From Mesotaenium endlicherianum (taxonomy: Eukaryota > Streptophyta > Zygnematophyceae > Zygnematales > Mesotaeniaceae), in NCBI GenBank assembly GCA_009602735.1, contig WELA01009811.1, positions 254,034-318,033 of the forward strand: DNA of 64,000 nucleotides. Reading direction: 5' to 3'. Position 1 is the stretch's first letter. Every line of letters starts with the position of its first letter. The translations under genes were made by a program, and so were the position numbers. This document shows, in pieces, positions 1 through 11,527 of the stretch. The notes beneath the pieces are model-generated. The model was not told the DNA's origin. It did no database searches and worked only from the letters and a program-made list of their open reading frames with translations.

Positions 1-562
1 AGACAAGGATTGACCCCTCCTCTCACCAGGGTCTTGGTGCTGCACACTGATGTAGAAAAAGGCAGTGCAGAGAGCAGGAAAGCCGTCAAAAAGGGAGGCA
101 AAGGGACAGAAAGAGCTCACTTTGGACAGTGCCATTTTCCTGGTGCCCAGCCAAGCTCGTCCAGGTGCACCTCTCCACCTTGCGCCTGCTGCGCCAAGCC
201 AGCCTGGCAAGGCCTATGGCTGTGAAGCTGCCACATGCTAAGGAAGAACGTGCTGATGAGTTCCTCCACCTCAGCGTTTTGTGTGGGAGTGGATATGAAA
301 GAAAGAATCTCAGAGAGCTATCAGGTCTGCCAATGAACCTGTGCGACGCGTGCATACTAGACCAACAGAGATGTGGGTATTGCAGCACACACCATTCTAT
401 ATAGGGCATCTCAATTTGCGTGTATGTGCCCCAACCTATCCCAAGATTGCATTGCAATAGATTCAATGCATGATGGGGGAACAAATTGCCATTGTAAGAT
501 ATCTGAAAGCTGGATATGAGTGACAACCCTTTATGGGGAATGGAACACAGGGCGGAGCATAG
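1..562. other. 3' flank of GT34 gene, no gene seen
   Basis: This stretch lies downstream of the stop codon of the minus-strand GT34 gene and probably holds its 3' UTR. Short open frames exist on both strands, but none carries a recognisable motif or splices onto the neighbouring gene. Confidence 0.4.
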
Positions 563-3368
563 CTACTTAGAGGCGGCAGGGAATCTGGGGTCAAGACGAG
601 GCGGGGTGTGATCTGGCATGCACCTGCGAGGTCCAGTGCGGTATCCGCCCACCAGCACAAAGTTGTTGGCGGGTGTGTGGCCCCTGAACACCACACGGTC
701 CTGGTGCAGCTGTGTCCTCCGTGCTGCCACCTCATCCTCTCCCCGATGGTAGCAAGAAGGCAGTTCAGCCAGTCCAGGTCCCAGCCCTTCCTCTATCCTT
801 GTCCGCACAACCTTGGAAAATGTTTCTGCTTCTTCTTTGACAGCAGGAAGGGGCTTGACCTGCCAGCTCGTCAGGTTCACGTGTTGCAGACCAATGCGCC
901 TTATGATTTGGTTGTCGGCAAAATTGAAAGCTCTGCACGCATTTTCACACGCAGATATAACACTAAGACTAAGAGGTTGACAAAGACTGCGGTAGCCAAA
1001 CACCATCTCAGCCAAAAGGCGCGATGTCGATCAATGCCGGCTCGAGCTGTACGAGGATGGCCGGCCCAGCTCTAACAGCTTCACTTGTAGCACATCACCT
1101 CCTCTGATCCCGACCAAGCCCTGGCCCTATTTTCTGACCCTGCACTGAGAAAACACGCCCCACTCTGAAACCGTAGGTCTTATCAGAGAAGCAAAGCTTG
1201 CAGCTGGCTCATATCCCAAGAAAGGAACTTCCACATGATGTAGAGGCAGTTCAAAGGGAAGAAGGGCGGAAGGGGCGGAATGGGGGATAAGGGGGGAGGG
1301 TGAGTTGAAGGAGCGAGTGTAGTGGCCTAAGACCTTATTTGAGAAACGCTGGCAGAAACAGGGCGCAATGTCCTTGTATCCACGTCAGAACAAAAAAAAA
1401 TGCTGATGCAGCACAAATTTCACCTCCATGGGTGTATTAGCTGATCAACCGGCTAGAGGGCCAGCCCATAGGTCCACGTACAATGGCACACGGGCGTTGC
1501 TGTTGGTGGAGAGAACTGCAATTTCAACACAAAAGGTTGCTGAATGTGTGTGGGAGGAGACAGAGAAAGACAGGCACCTGATCATCTGCCTCAAGCAGCG
1601 CTGCCTATCTTTGTTCCCAAAGTTGCCACATGGCTTGCACCCAACGAAGTGCGTGGTGAAGGGACACTCGTCGTCGCCGTGGGGAATGACACCTGGACTG
1701 TTGTGGGCCATGATGTCCTCGTACCTGAGCAAGCAGACGAACAAACAACGTGTGAACTCACGGCAGACACCGTTGCTCGCATACCCTGCGACTAGGGAAG
1801 GAAAGCAGATGCAGGCACTGATATGCCGGATCAAGCTCAACGGGTCCCACCTGTTGTTTTTCTCCCCAAAAGACAAAGGAGTGGAGTAGGATATAGAACA
1901 CAAAGCAAGGGCCCAGCCAGGTGATGGTAAGAGTGGGGTGAGGGCCACGCTCTGATGTAGCTTAGGCTTACATATATGCCAGTGCAGAAGCCAAGAAGGC
2001 CGGGTGTATGATGGAGAAAAGAAAGGGTACAGTACCATGAAACACATTCTAACACTTCCCCCTAATTAAGGCCGAAAAGGTCCCTGACGGGTTGGTTCTG
2101 TTCTGCTTTCACTGAGAAGCATGGCCCCCCACTTGGTTGTTCTCGTCTCACACAAAGCCACCCAAGCTTCAGTTTCCCCTCCCTATCTCTTAAATACCAT
2201 CCGCGATGGAGGATAAATGTAAGAGGCAATGAAAAAGAAGTTTGATATTGTTTATGTCTAACGGACATACAAGCGAAGCTTTACGTTTTCTTGCATCAAA
2301 AGATCTGCTCACGACTCTGCAGCTGCTGGGTCATCTGGCGTTGATTTAGGGTGCTCACTTGTCAACGAGGACCTGCCAGTAGCCGTGCAGGACATACGAC
2401 GTCTCCAGGAACACGCGCTTTCTGAGCGTGTCTCTGTGCTTGTTCAGGAGGTACACCAGCGCACTCTGGTCGTCCGCTTCAAAGGCGGGCCGGCCCTGAC
2501 ACAAATGAACGTGCCGCGCGTACAAGGAGGTCAGGCGAAATGGAGAGGGTCCATCATACACAGTGCGTCGAGGAGCTAAGCGCAGTTTCGCAACCTTATC
2601 CAACTCAAATATGTGCAGCAGCAGTGGACACTGGATAGCAGGGCCAGCGAGACTCCCAAGGGCAAAAGGGGAAAACTTTAGTAAAAGCCAGTGTGTGCAT
2701 GCGTACCGGAAGCTCCCTTTCAAGTAGTACGCCAGCTTCTGCTCTCACTTTGCCATTTGGTCCAAAGACGGCCCACAAGTCTAACAGATCGAGTGTCCAC
2801 TGCGACCCCCCACAGTACCACATGCACGAATCAAGATGCTGGACAGCTGGCACACCAAGACCACTATCAAGCTTTCAAAGAATGCTGGCTTTTCCTGCCA
2901 AGGACATCCCATAGATCATGAGTATTGACGACCGAGTTATTCTCTAAATCCCGCTAAATGCTTGGGCACTTCACTGACACTCGCATTGGCCCTTCAAGAA
3001 AACGTGAAATCCATGCAACGTAAAATGCCTCCGCTCACGTCTTACAACACCTAAAGGCGGGGGGGGNNNNNNNNNNNNNNNNNNNNNNNNNNNNNNNNNN
3101 NNNNNNNNNNNNGGGGGGATGAAAGGGAGAGGAGGGGAGGGGAGGGGACGGGATGGAAGTGGTCATCAGAGGGAGGATAATTGATACTCAAAATACGGGT
3201 TGCTGTGCTGGCCACTACATACCCAGATGCCAACAGCATGTTTTGGGACCCACATGCCACGTTCTTCCAGGAGAAGAAGCATGCCCAAAACTTGGAAGGC
3301 AAACAAGTGTACGATTGACGATGCCCAGAGGGAGGTCCAAGCAACAGGCAGCTGTACTATCAGGAAGG

Positions 3369-3452
<84 letters not shown>

Positions 3453-6290
3453 NGAGAGAGAGAGAGAGAGTCAGCCGCGAACTTTGAAGTTCGAAGGAGC
3501 TGGTGTGCACGAGCTAGACCTGATTGTTGCGTGTGAGGAAGACACCCGTGTTGAGGCCTACCCTGCAGGCACCCCCCAAAACAACAAAGCAGAAAACAGA
3601 AGTGGCGTTTCTCAGGAACACCACACTCTTGCATCATCACAAGAATGATAAATGCCTCGCGTCTAGACATGTGATTGGCCCTGTCCTTGCATGTGGTGTG
3701 ACCTGAGTAAGAGGAGAACATTGGGTTGACCTCGAAGTACACGGCCCAGAGCGGGGCCCGAAGATGCTTGCTTGCCCTCATAAACCACGCATGGCATGGA
3801 AGACGAGCAAGTAGAGCACTTACAAGGTGTACGCCAGAGAGAACGAGAACGCTAGCGTGTCATGCTCCAACTCAGACCTCATGAGCCCCAAAGTTGGCCC
3901 TCATCATGCTCTTCAGTAGTTGGCCAATACACTCCAGCTCTAGCCAACGCACTGCGTGCAGAGTGCGTATGCATGAAGCACATGCCTCTGTTGGCTATAT
4001 GGGCGCTCAACACCCGGTGCAGTCCCGACCCCTTAGTTATCAAGGTCCTCATGCTTTGTCGACAGGATCGTACAAGGAGCCACATATTGGTTCCGCAAAG
4101 AATCATGCAGCAGGCAGGTGCGGGAGTTTATGCGCCATAAGGAGGGGCTGGGTAGGGTTTGGCTGAGTGTGTAAGTGTAGGTGTGAGGAAAAGAGTTCAA
4201 TATGGCACCCTCTTCAGAGCATGCACACGTGTAAGCTTTCTGGTTGGGCAGATGCAGGCAGATCAACCTGCACCTGCCCAGCCGCGAGGCGCAGGCTGGT
4301 TAGAAACAAAAGAGTCCCTGCACCACATTTTCTTATTTAAGAAGAGGAGGTAGATTCTGTATTTTGCCCACCAGTCCTTGTGTTTGTAGACATGGTCGTA
4401 GTAACCTGGTACCACCATTTCATACTTCTCGTAAGAGGCCATGGGGATATCAAAAAGCATATCTGCAGTCACCCAAGATAGAGAAGAAGGAAGTATATAT
4501 AAGAACAAGTTTGTAGTTGCACCCTCCACCAAATAATACGAACAGCCATTGACCGGTTGTGGGGGGGATGAAAAATAAAAAAGGGCCAGAACAAAGAAGA
4601 GCCTGTGAGCGGAAGGATATTGTGATCGATGGGGGATGCACAATGGGTGCGGACATTTCAGGCTGACGCCTTTGAGTGGATCCTGGGACCAACCTGCAAC
4701 CCGAATGAGGAATGGTGGACGTTGAACATAAAGAAGCAAGGGAAGGAAGGGAGTAAGGGAGGAAGGGGGGGCGGATGGCAGAAAGCCATTATGCGTGCCT
4801 GTGAAGTAGACGTCGGTGTCGACCCACCAGATCCACTCCACATGCGGGTGCTTTAACATTGCCAGGCGCAGCAGCGGCAGCTTGGACCAGAAGTCCGTGA
4901 GTTCCGCATCGAAGGATGCCATGCTGTAGAAGATCTCAATGCCGCGCGGGCGGCAGTAGTCGATCTTGTTCTTGAGTGCCTGCAGCAGCAGGTGGTCCCC
5001 CATGCTGGTCTCACACACATCGGGCGAGGAGCCCGTGAGCATCATGATGGCCGGCTGCCCGGTGGTGCGCGTCACGTTGCACCCGGGGTGCCTGGCCTTG
5101 TACGCCTCGCGCTGCTTGTCCCAGTCTGGCACATGCATTGATGATTGCACAGCCACATGCAGGCAGGTCGGCTCAGCACACAACCAGACAAGCATGTCAG
5201 ACGCAGCAGGCGATACTCTCGAGCAAAGCCATGACGTGGGCATGAGCCTGAGAACAGAACCCTCATACGGAAGGAAGTGACAGACTCCACATAGTCCCTT
5301 TCGGAAGCAGTGTCCCAATATGTCAGCGACAATTCTGATCAAGAAAGTCCTTCTACACAAACAGGAGCTAGCAATAAGGTCGCGGTGTGGTTGAGACCCA
5401 AATCTGTGGGAATCAGGTGTCCACACGGAGCAAGGCGAAGCTGCCGCTGCTACAACTTTAATTGCCCCTGCTACGATATGAGAATGCCTGCATAATATTC
5501 TCCACATCAAGAGAATGCCCCTCGCACATTCTCAGGGTGAAATGAGGGCACGGGTTGAGGGTGTTTCTTTATGAATGTATATGCAGGAAGTTGTAAGAAT
5601 GGCACTCAAATGCATGTTACGAAGTCCGCTCACACAGAATCCAGTTGCAAGACCTTGAAACCAGAAGAAATCAAGCTAACAAGTCCTGCAGTCAGCACAT
5701 AAGAACCACAAGAGTATTCATCACGACAGCTCCCACTGATTCCAAGCAGGCCATACGAAAGCACAGGTGCATGCATGTAACTTTCCAGGAAGAAGAGCTG
5801 GCAACCTGAGAGTACTTGAGCTGTTGAGACTCACCCTTCACAACAGGTACAAATTCATATGGCATAGATGAATTACGTTCAGGCACCTCCTCTCCCCCAA
5901 TCGTCCACTTTCGCAACGACTTCGTCATCTGCAGAGAGTTGACCAGGTGTATGAAGTTCTGCAGCTGTTGAAGTTTCCAAGTGGAAAGCAAGAGGAGCTG
6001 TTGCAAGGCAGATCATATGCGGCCTAAAGTTGGGGAAGTATACAGACTTCACTTACCAATCTTTTTGCACCCGTCTTTTGATGTAATGCTGAAAGTTGTT
6101 TCTTCAATGGTGCCATATCCTTCTCTGGCGTGCCAAGCTTACCTGCTCCTATAGTCTCTCGCCACACGAGAAACGTCATTAGTAAGCACATCAAGGTAAC
6201 TATTGTTCTACTCATGGTCTTCATGAGCTTCTTGTCAATAAGGCTCCTACAGAGCCTTTTAAGTCTCCTACAGAGCCTATTGGAGAGCAT
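563..6290 (-). CDS. GT34 glycosyltransferase (xyloglucan xylosyltransferase-like), 9 exons
   Basis: Golgi type II glycosyltransferase of family GT34, which adds xylosyl or galactosyl side chains to hemicellulose backbones. Exons read from the sequence: 6290-6057, 5928-5835, 5125-4799, 4462-4372, 3562-3520, 2799-2707, 2495-2359, 1724-1578, 932-563. All phases agree and give 511 aa. Residues about 29-46 form a single membrane anchor after a basic N-terminus. The DxD sugar-nucleotide motif is D212-T-D214 (WWVDTDVYFTD). Further GT34 blocks are KNKIDYCR, LNTG, ADDQSALVYLL (301-311), HGYW, HFVGCKPC (365-372) and AFNFADNQ (390-397). Length is close to plant XXT proteins, with about 90 extra C-terminal residues. 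One intron (4798-4463) is GC-AG; the others are GT-AG. XXT versus galactomannan galactosyltransferase cannot be decided by eye. Confidence 0.93.
3067..3112. other. assembly gap (46 N)
   Basis: Run of N bounded by G homopolymers inside intron 5 of the GT34 gene. All coding exons on both sides are present, so the gap does not hide an expected exon. Confidence 0.95.
3371..3470. repeat. (AG)n microsatellite with one N
   Basis: About 100 bp of uninterrupted AG dinucleotide with a single N at 3453, in intron 5 of the GT34 gene. The N probably marks an unresolved repeat length. Confidence 0.95.
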
Positions 6291-6368
6291 GTTTTCAAAT
6301 GTTCCTCCACTAAAAGATCATATCTAAGAGTAGGCATGGCAGTAACAAGCAATAACAAACAGCAGTCG

Positions 6369-6375
6369 TATATAG
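6369..6375 (-). promoter_or_regulatory. TATA-like element upstream of GT34 gene
   Basis: The minus strand reads CTATATA 79 bp upstream of the chosen start codon at 6290. The spacing suits a core promoter with a short 5' leader. Support is positional only. Confidence 0.35.
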
Positions 6376-6492
6376 AAACCCCCCGTCACATTGAGTTAAG
6401 CTGAACAGCTGAAACTAAGATGGAGCCTGCTTAAGATTCTTTCAGCAGAGTATTGTGTTCCGGAGCTCACTGTAAAAATACAACGGGCCCGA

Positions 6493-6658
6493 AATGGCCA
6501 TGGCGGTCAAATGGCCCTCCTGTTTTCGCCGCGCCCTGCAACCGTGCGCGTGGAGAAAATGGTACGGTTAAATGGCAGCGAAATGGCGATGGTACGAACG
6601 AATGGCAGCCGTAATGGCGAGAGTGTAATCGAATGGCATGTGAATGGTGCATAATGGC
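6493..6658. repeat. cluster of eight AATGGC hexamers upstream of GT34
   Basis: AATGGC occurs at 6493, 6510, 6571, 6582, 6601, 6613, 6632 and 6653, read on the plus strand (GCCATT on the gene's strand). The cluster lies 200-370 bp upstream of the GT34 start codon. It could be a transcription-factor array or a degenerate tandem repeat. Confidence 0.5.
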
Positions 6659-6936
6659 GCGCGGCTCGGCGTGGCGCGGCCCATTTGTGTCCTGAGAGTG
6701 TACCTAAAAGTACGAATAGGCGTCGCCATTGTCGATTGTCGTTTTGTAACACGGCAGCTCTTCTGCCTTCCGCTGAGACAAGTAAGGTACTCGCTCACGG
6801 TTGTCGCTTACTAAAGTAGCTCACGTATGTCGCTTTGCGATATATATTGTATTCGCTTACATACATGTACATAGATCATCATACAATATATGCATTAATA
6901 TGAAATAGTGTAAAATTTGAAAAGAATGTCGCAATT

Positions 6937-7183
6937 ACTATCCGTTTGACGGTGCCACACGCGCAGCGCAAGCTACGACCACCCAGGTACAAAAACTCAA
7001 CGTTGACTCATCGACCACTTGACTGATTACGTCCCAGTCAGCGGTTACGTCGACGTCAACACCACTGGCAAGGGGTCAATGTCAATGTGCCCCACACCCA
7101 CGAATGGGGGAGGCTTTGACAGCATAGACAGCCGCGAGGCTAGAAGCTGGGGATCAGTGATGAGCCGCCCAGCAGGTACCAAG
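6937..7183 (+). repeat. dispersed repeat, left copy
   Basis: About 250 bp that recurs in the same orientation at 63667-63918 with scattered substitutions. Shared landmarks are ACTATCCGTTT at the start, GGGGTCAATGTCAATGTGCC in the middle and GCAGGTACCAAG at the end. It is probably part of an LTR or another repeat that abuts the 5' side of element A. Confidence 0.8.
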
Positions 7184-8294
7184 TCAGGTACTGTGTGACT
7201 GGCAGATTAAGCCAGGTCATGGCCGCAATGCCAAGATAGATTACGACCGCCCGGTTGGGAATCTTGAGCAAGTGGGATTTGCTTGTACACGCCGCTCAGG
7301 AGTTCTTAGCCATGAGCTAATTAGGCGTGACTGCCAGCTGAGAAGCTAAGCAGCCACGCGCGTCAGTCACGAGGTGTGCATGCATGCTGAGTGACTACGA
7401 GTTTGAGTTGAGCATGGCTAGGCAGAAGCGACATGCAGCTAAGCTTTGTGACTAAGCACGGCATTCTCGAAAGATGACGCTGTGTGGTGCCTGCGAAAGG
7501 CACGAATCTTGCCTAAGATATGTCATTCACTCGCACGCACCTTTGCCAAGGAGCAGAAGGAGCAGAAGGAAGGAGAAGAAGGGCGCGAAAGAAGAAGGAG
7601 TTCCTAAGGCCATCGGAAAGCCGAGGCCCCACGCTTTCGCCGACGCTGAAGATTCTTCTCAGTGTATCATAGATAAGTTAGGATCGTAGGAGTTCCCAAG
7701 AGGGAATCTCACTGTTGAAAGTAGGAGAACTGCAGAATAGAATCTGCTAAGAGGTTAGCACAGATTCGGCCGAACGCCACAAGTGTGTGTGAAGCAACCT
7801 TAAAATGGTGAGTTATGTGTTAGTTTCCAAGTTCTCAGAAGTCGCATTCGCATCTTGAAGAGAGAGAGTAGTATTGACAGATAAAGCTCTCAGTGAAGAA
7901 CTGAGTGAGCCTAGCCTGGTAGTGAAGAGCTGCTAAGGCGCGGTATTAAGTGAAGAGCTTGACCCAGGCCAGCATAGACGTATAGTTTTAGAGTTTTGTA
8001 AGCTGTTACTTTGTGATAGTTAAGCGAAAGCCTGAAGGGCGATTTTCTCTGAATCTGACGTTGTATGTCAAGCTGCTTAGAGTGTGATTTTTGCAAACTA
8101 CAATTTGCTCGCCTGTGAACCCAAGAACCCTAAGGCATAAAGCCTACGTGGAAGTAAGAGACTTCCGTCCTACTTCTGAGAACTTCGGTTATGTGGTTCA
8201 AGTGATTAGAAATTCCCAAGCAAATTGGGGATTGATGCCTGTGAGGGCTGCCGGTGCTCAACCTGGAAGGGGACTCGGAGAAATTCAACTTTAC
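7184..8294 (+). other. 5' leader or U5 remnant of element A
   Basis: No convincing gene. The stretch is purine-rich around 7550-7600 and leads into the Gag frame. The matching 3' LTR of element A is itself truncated, so a 5' LTR boundary cannot be set by comparison. Confidence 0.35.
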
Positions 8295-9955
8295 ATGCGG
8301 TTGAGGAGTGGAAGACTCTACTACCCTGTGGAGCCTGCCAAAGGTTCTAATCCAAGCCAGAGTCCACGAGGAAGTGAGACATCTGAGCGCACGGATAACC
8401 TGTGGAGTGAGCAACCGTTGGGAGACGAGTCCCGTCATACTGCCACAAACGGTGAGAATCCGTATAACACGCAAGCCTTTGTACTAAATTTGGGCAGAGA
8501 GCACGACGTGTGGGGTAAAGTTAGTGAGTCTTAGTCGCCATTCAAAATGACTAGTGATGATAAGGATGAAAATCCTAAGTTCAAGCTGTCTACGAAGTGT
8601 TTTAGTGGACGAATCGGTGGAGATAGTCTCACTTTCGAAGAGTTTGATGAGATCTATTGGGCTGATTTCTTTGAGAAAATTCAAAAGGATTCTTCTTACA
8701 CTCAGCCAGTCGCTTTTATAAGCTTGGTTCAGTACTTGGACAAGGATGCCTTGTTGCTTTATCGCCAATTCCGGAAGGATGAGAACCTTACCCAGAAATG
8801 GGCGTTTGACGAGCAAAAGAAGGCAAGGGATATGAAAATCCAAAAAGAGGCTGCGAAAGCCCGCCTGTCCGCTTTGTCATCAGAAAGAGCGAAACTTGCT
8901 GCACCTGTTGAGAGCGTAGACTTAGCTGCACTAACACAAGAATTAACAGATGCCATGAAGCAACTCACCGAGGGTCAGCAGCGAGCGGCTACTCGAAATG
9001 TAATGCTGCGTCTGTCGCAGAATTGCGTAAAGTGTGTGCAGAATTCTCTCAAAAGATTGCTAATGCGGAGGAACGAGTAACGCGCAGGGTTGCACCGTTT
9101 ACAAGGCAGCATGGTGAAAGTGCCACCACGGAAGCAAGCCATGCGCAAGCGTTGGCTAGTTTTCGTAGGGATATGGAGGCTGGGGATGACCAGTTAGACT
9201 CTGAGCACTGTCTGCGTCGTTTCTTTAAGTTGCTTGAAGCAAAATTCCTAGAAGATCGCTGTCTTAAGGTGCACCGTTATGTGCATTTTGTCCGTCAGAA
9301 GAACAAGACAGTGATGGAGGTCAAATCCAGATTGGTAGACCTTGCCAAGAAGGCAGGAATCTATGAGCCTAGGATTGTGGCTGACAAATTCTTATTGTGT
9401 CTGGGTAAAGACACACATCGGGAGGTCAGGCCGCACCTATCCGCGAAACGCGGAATCGACTGGAACATACACGAGGCTGCTGAAATAGCACGCAATGTCG
9501 AGGAAGGTAAAGTCTGGTACAAGGAGGCTTCCAGGACGCTTATGGCTCCAGGAAGAAGGGAGGAATCCTTTCCGCCTAAGGCCAATAGCTCGAATTTTCA
9601 GTTTAAGAAGAAGAGCGGGTCTTTCAATAGGTTTGCTAAGCACGCCAACACTGCTGAGACAGCAGAGGGCTGTTGGAATTGCGGGAAATCGAGACATCAG
9701 AAGAGAGATTGTCCGTACCCGGATGCTAAGCAATTGTCTGCTAGCAAGGCGCAGGTATGCGCACATTGCAGCAAAAAGGGACACTCAGTTGATGAGTGTT
9801 GGTCGAAGAACCCAAATCTGAAGCCACCATGGCCTAATGCTGCCACGAAAGAGGCAGATGAGGGTAAGAAAAAGGAGAAAGATAACTCTGGTAACCCAGA
9901 GGGTAACCAAAAGTATGATGCTATGAGTGCAGAGATTGCAGAGTTGAAAGCTTAA
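8295..9955 (+). pseudogene. gag: Element A gag (capsid, two CCHC zinc knuckles)
   Basis: Structural protein of element A that would form the virus-like particle and bind RNA. A possible start at 8295 gives MRLRSGR, a basic start often seen in gypsy Gag. An in-frame TAG (8532-8534) separates it from the rest, which may instead start at 8547. A one-base insertion near 9000 moves the frame from 8547-9080 to 9023-9955. Two zinc knuckles of the form C-x2-C-x4-H-x4-C are visible at about 9670-9711 (CWNCGKSRHQKRDC) and 9757-9800 (CAHCSKKGHSVDEC). The stop TAA at 9953-9955 is followed in the same frame by the protease-methyltransferase reading frame. Confidence 0.8.
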
Positions 9956-9970
9956 TTTGCAAGACTAAAT

Positions 9971-11527
9971 GTGCCCAATGTCTATTACGATGCAGATGTG
10001 GCCGAAAAGATTGTCTGCAAAGGCGAAAAGCTGACGCCTAAGAAGGTCGTGGCTGCAACGGCTGCGGAGCGCGCAAATCATCATTGTCTTGTTCCAAGGA
10101 ATGTTGGGAAGCTTCCTCAGACCTTTCGGATCACTCTCGATGAGAACGAGATTGCGCAGCTACGACAAGCCAAGCCTGAGCCACGCAAGACGTTTAGTTT
10201 TTCGCTGGATAAGCTGAAGGCTCTGGTGGAACACTGGATTCAGCACATTCCTTGTCTTTCACTCGCTGATCTGCGTCTTACGTATCCTTTCACGGTTGAA
10301 GAAGCCGGACAGCAACTAGACATAGCTGAGGAAGGCGCGAACAGCGCTTTGCTGCCTACTAATTTCAGCACTGTGAGAGTGCAGGACAAGGATAGAGTTT
10401 TGACGTTCAACGACTGGGCCGCTCCCAATATCCTATTGGACACTGGTGCACAGCCAGTAATCTTGGGAAAGCGAGCTGTGAAAGCTCTGGGATTGAAGGC
10501 AAGGGACCTGAAAGAAAGTTCTTTTCAGATGAGGATTGCATCTGGGCAGATTTCAAAGTCTTGTGGAATTACCCGCAAGCCCGTGAAATTCACAGTGAAT
10601 TTGGGGAAATTTGAGGAGGCGTCATTGTTCATAGAATGCACGGTGACAGAGGCAGAGAACTATGATGTTCTCTTGGGGATAGAAGCTCTAATTCCCCTGG
10701 GTATGGTCATCAACCTGCGGAAGCAGAGGGTGACTTACCAGTCAACAGATCGGCAGCCGACAGGAGAAATTGCTGTAAAAATGGTTTGCTCGGGAGAGGC
10801 GAACTACGGACTGCTAGACTGCTGTGTGAATGATCGGCATCCAGACCATCATGACTACATCATGCAACGCGAAGAGAAGGGCAACACCAGCATCAACATG
10901 CCGACTCCCTTGGTTTGGCAACCTCGGATTATGGAGCAACTGGAAGCTGTGAGTAACAGAGACCGTGGCCCGCAAGAGCTGCTGCCAGTTCCCTATTCAG
11001 TTAAGTCTGTTGCCAATTTGATGCCTAGAGTAGACCCGCTGCCGCAATGCATTGTGAGGATGGAGGATCCTTTTTGCAGGAGAGGAGTAGTAGTGCTGGA
11101 ATTGTTCGCCGGACTTGGTTCTGGAACCATCTCACTGATTCAGCGAGATATCCAGGTATCCCAAGTGCTGTATGTGGACAACGATGAGTGTTCTTTCACG
11201 GCATTTAAGAAGGTGATGAATCAGATGCGGCAAATGCATCATTTCAAGGCGTTGGTTCACACTGATTCTAGGTTGGTGCGTCTTGCTAGAGGAAACATTC
11301 CCGATGTGAAGTCTGATGACCTGTATGGTTACAGGATTGACTGGAATTTTGCGAAGTTCCCTTGTCAACCTTTCTCGCAAACTGGGAACAGGAGGGGATT
11401 CAATGACCCGCGAGCACAACACTGGGGATGGATGGTGAAAATCATCAATATGCTACGGGAACGCCAACATCTCTACCCACCGGTGTTTGTGATTGAGAAT
11501 GTACATCCAGGGATGGATTACAACTAG
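9971..11527 (+). CDS. pol: Element A protease plus N-terminal half of C5-DNA methyltransferase
   Basis: A 518-codon open frame in phase with gag. The retroviral-type aspartic protease carries LLDTGAQPVILG at about 10434-10470 and the later flap/dimer element DVLLGIEALIPLG. After a spacer comes a cytosine-5 methyltransferase catalytic region. Motif I is LELFAGLGSGTISL (about 11096-11137, S-adenosylmethionine binding). Motif IV is FPCQPFSQTGNRRGF (about 11357, with the catalytic Cys). Motif VI is FVIENV (about 11487, with the catalytic Glu). The frame ends at TAG 11525-11527 just after motif VI, but the same phase continues into motif VIII. Known examples of C5-MTases in gypsy elements exist in other algae (recalled, not searched). 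Expected role: methylate DNA, possibly the element's own copies. Confidence 0.88.
   Translation: MPNVYYDADVAEKIVCKGEKLTPKKVVAATAAERANHHCLVPRNVGKLPQTFRITLDENEIAQLRQAKPEPRKTFSFSLDKLKALVEHWIQHIPCLSLADLRLTYPFTVEEAGQQLDIAEEGANSALLPTNFSTVRVQDKDRVLTFNDWAAPNILLDTGAQPVILGKRAVKALGLKARDLKESSFQMRIASGQISKSCGITRKPVKFTVNLGKFEEASLFIECTVTEAENYDVLLGIEALIPLGMVINLRKQRVTYQSTDRQPTGEIAVKMVCSGEANYGLLDCCVNDRHPDHHDYIMQREEKGNTSINMPTPLVWQPRIMEQLEAVSNRDRGPQELLPVPYSVKSVANLMPRVDPLPQCIVRMEDPFCRRGVVVLELFAGLGSGTISLIQRDIQVSQVLYVDNDECSFTAFKKVMNQMRQMHHFKALVHTDSRLVRLARGNIPDVKSDDLYGYRIDWNFAKFPCQPFSQTGNRRGFNDPRAQHWGWMVKIINMLRERQHLYPPVFVIENVHPGMDYN

Noticed and set aside
86-526. 146-codon minus-strand frame downstream of the GT34 gene
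   Set aside because: No motif, no splice link to the gene and ordinary composition; probably 3' UTR.
3153-3781. Overlapping frames with long Glu-Arg or Ser-Leu repeats
   Set aside because: They are translations of the AG microsatellite in an intron of the GT34 gene.
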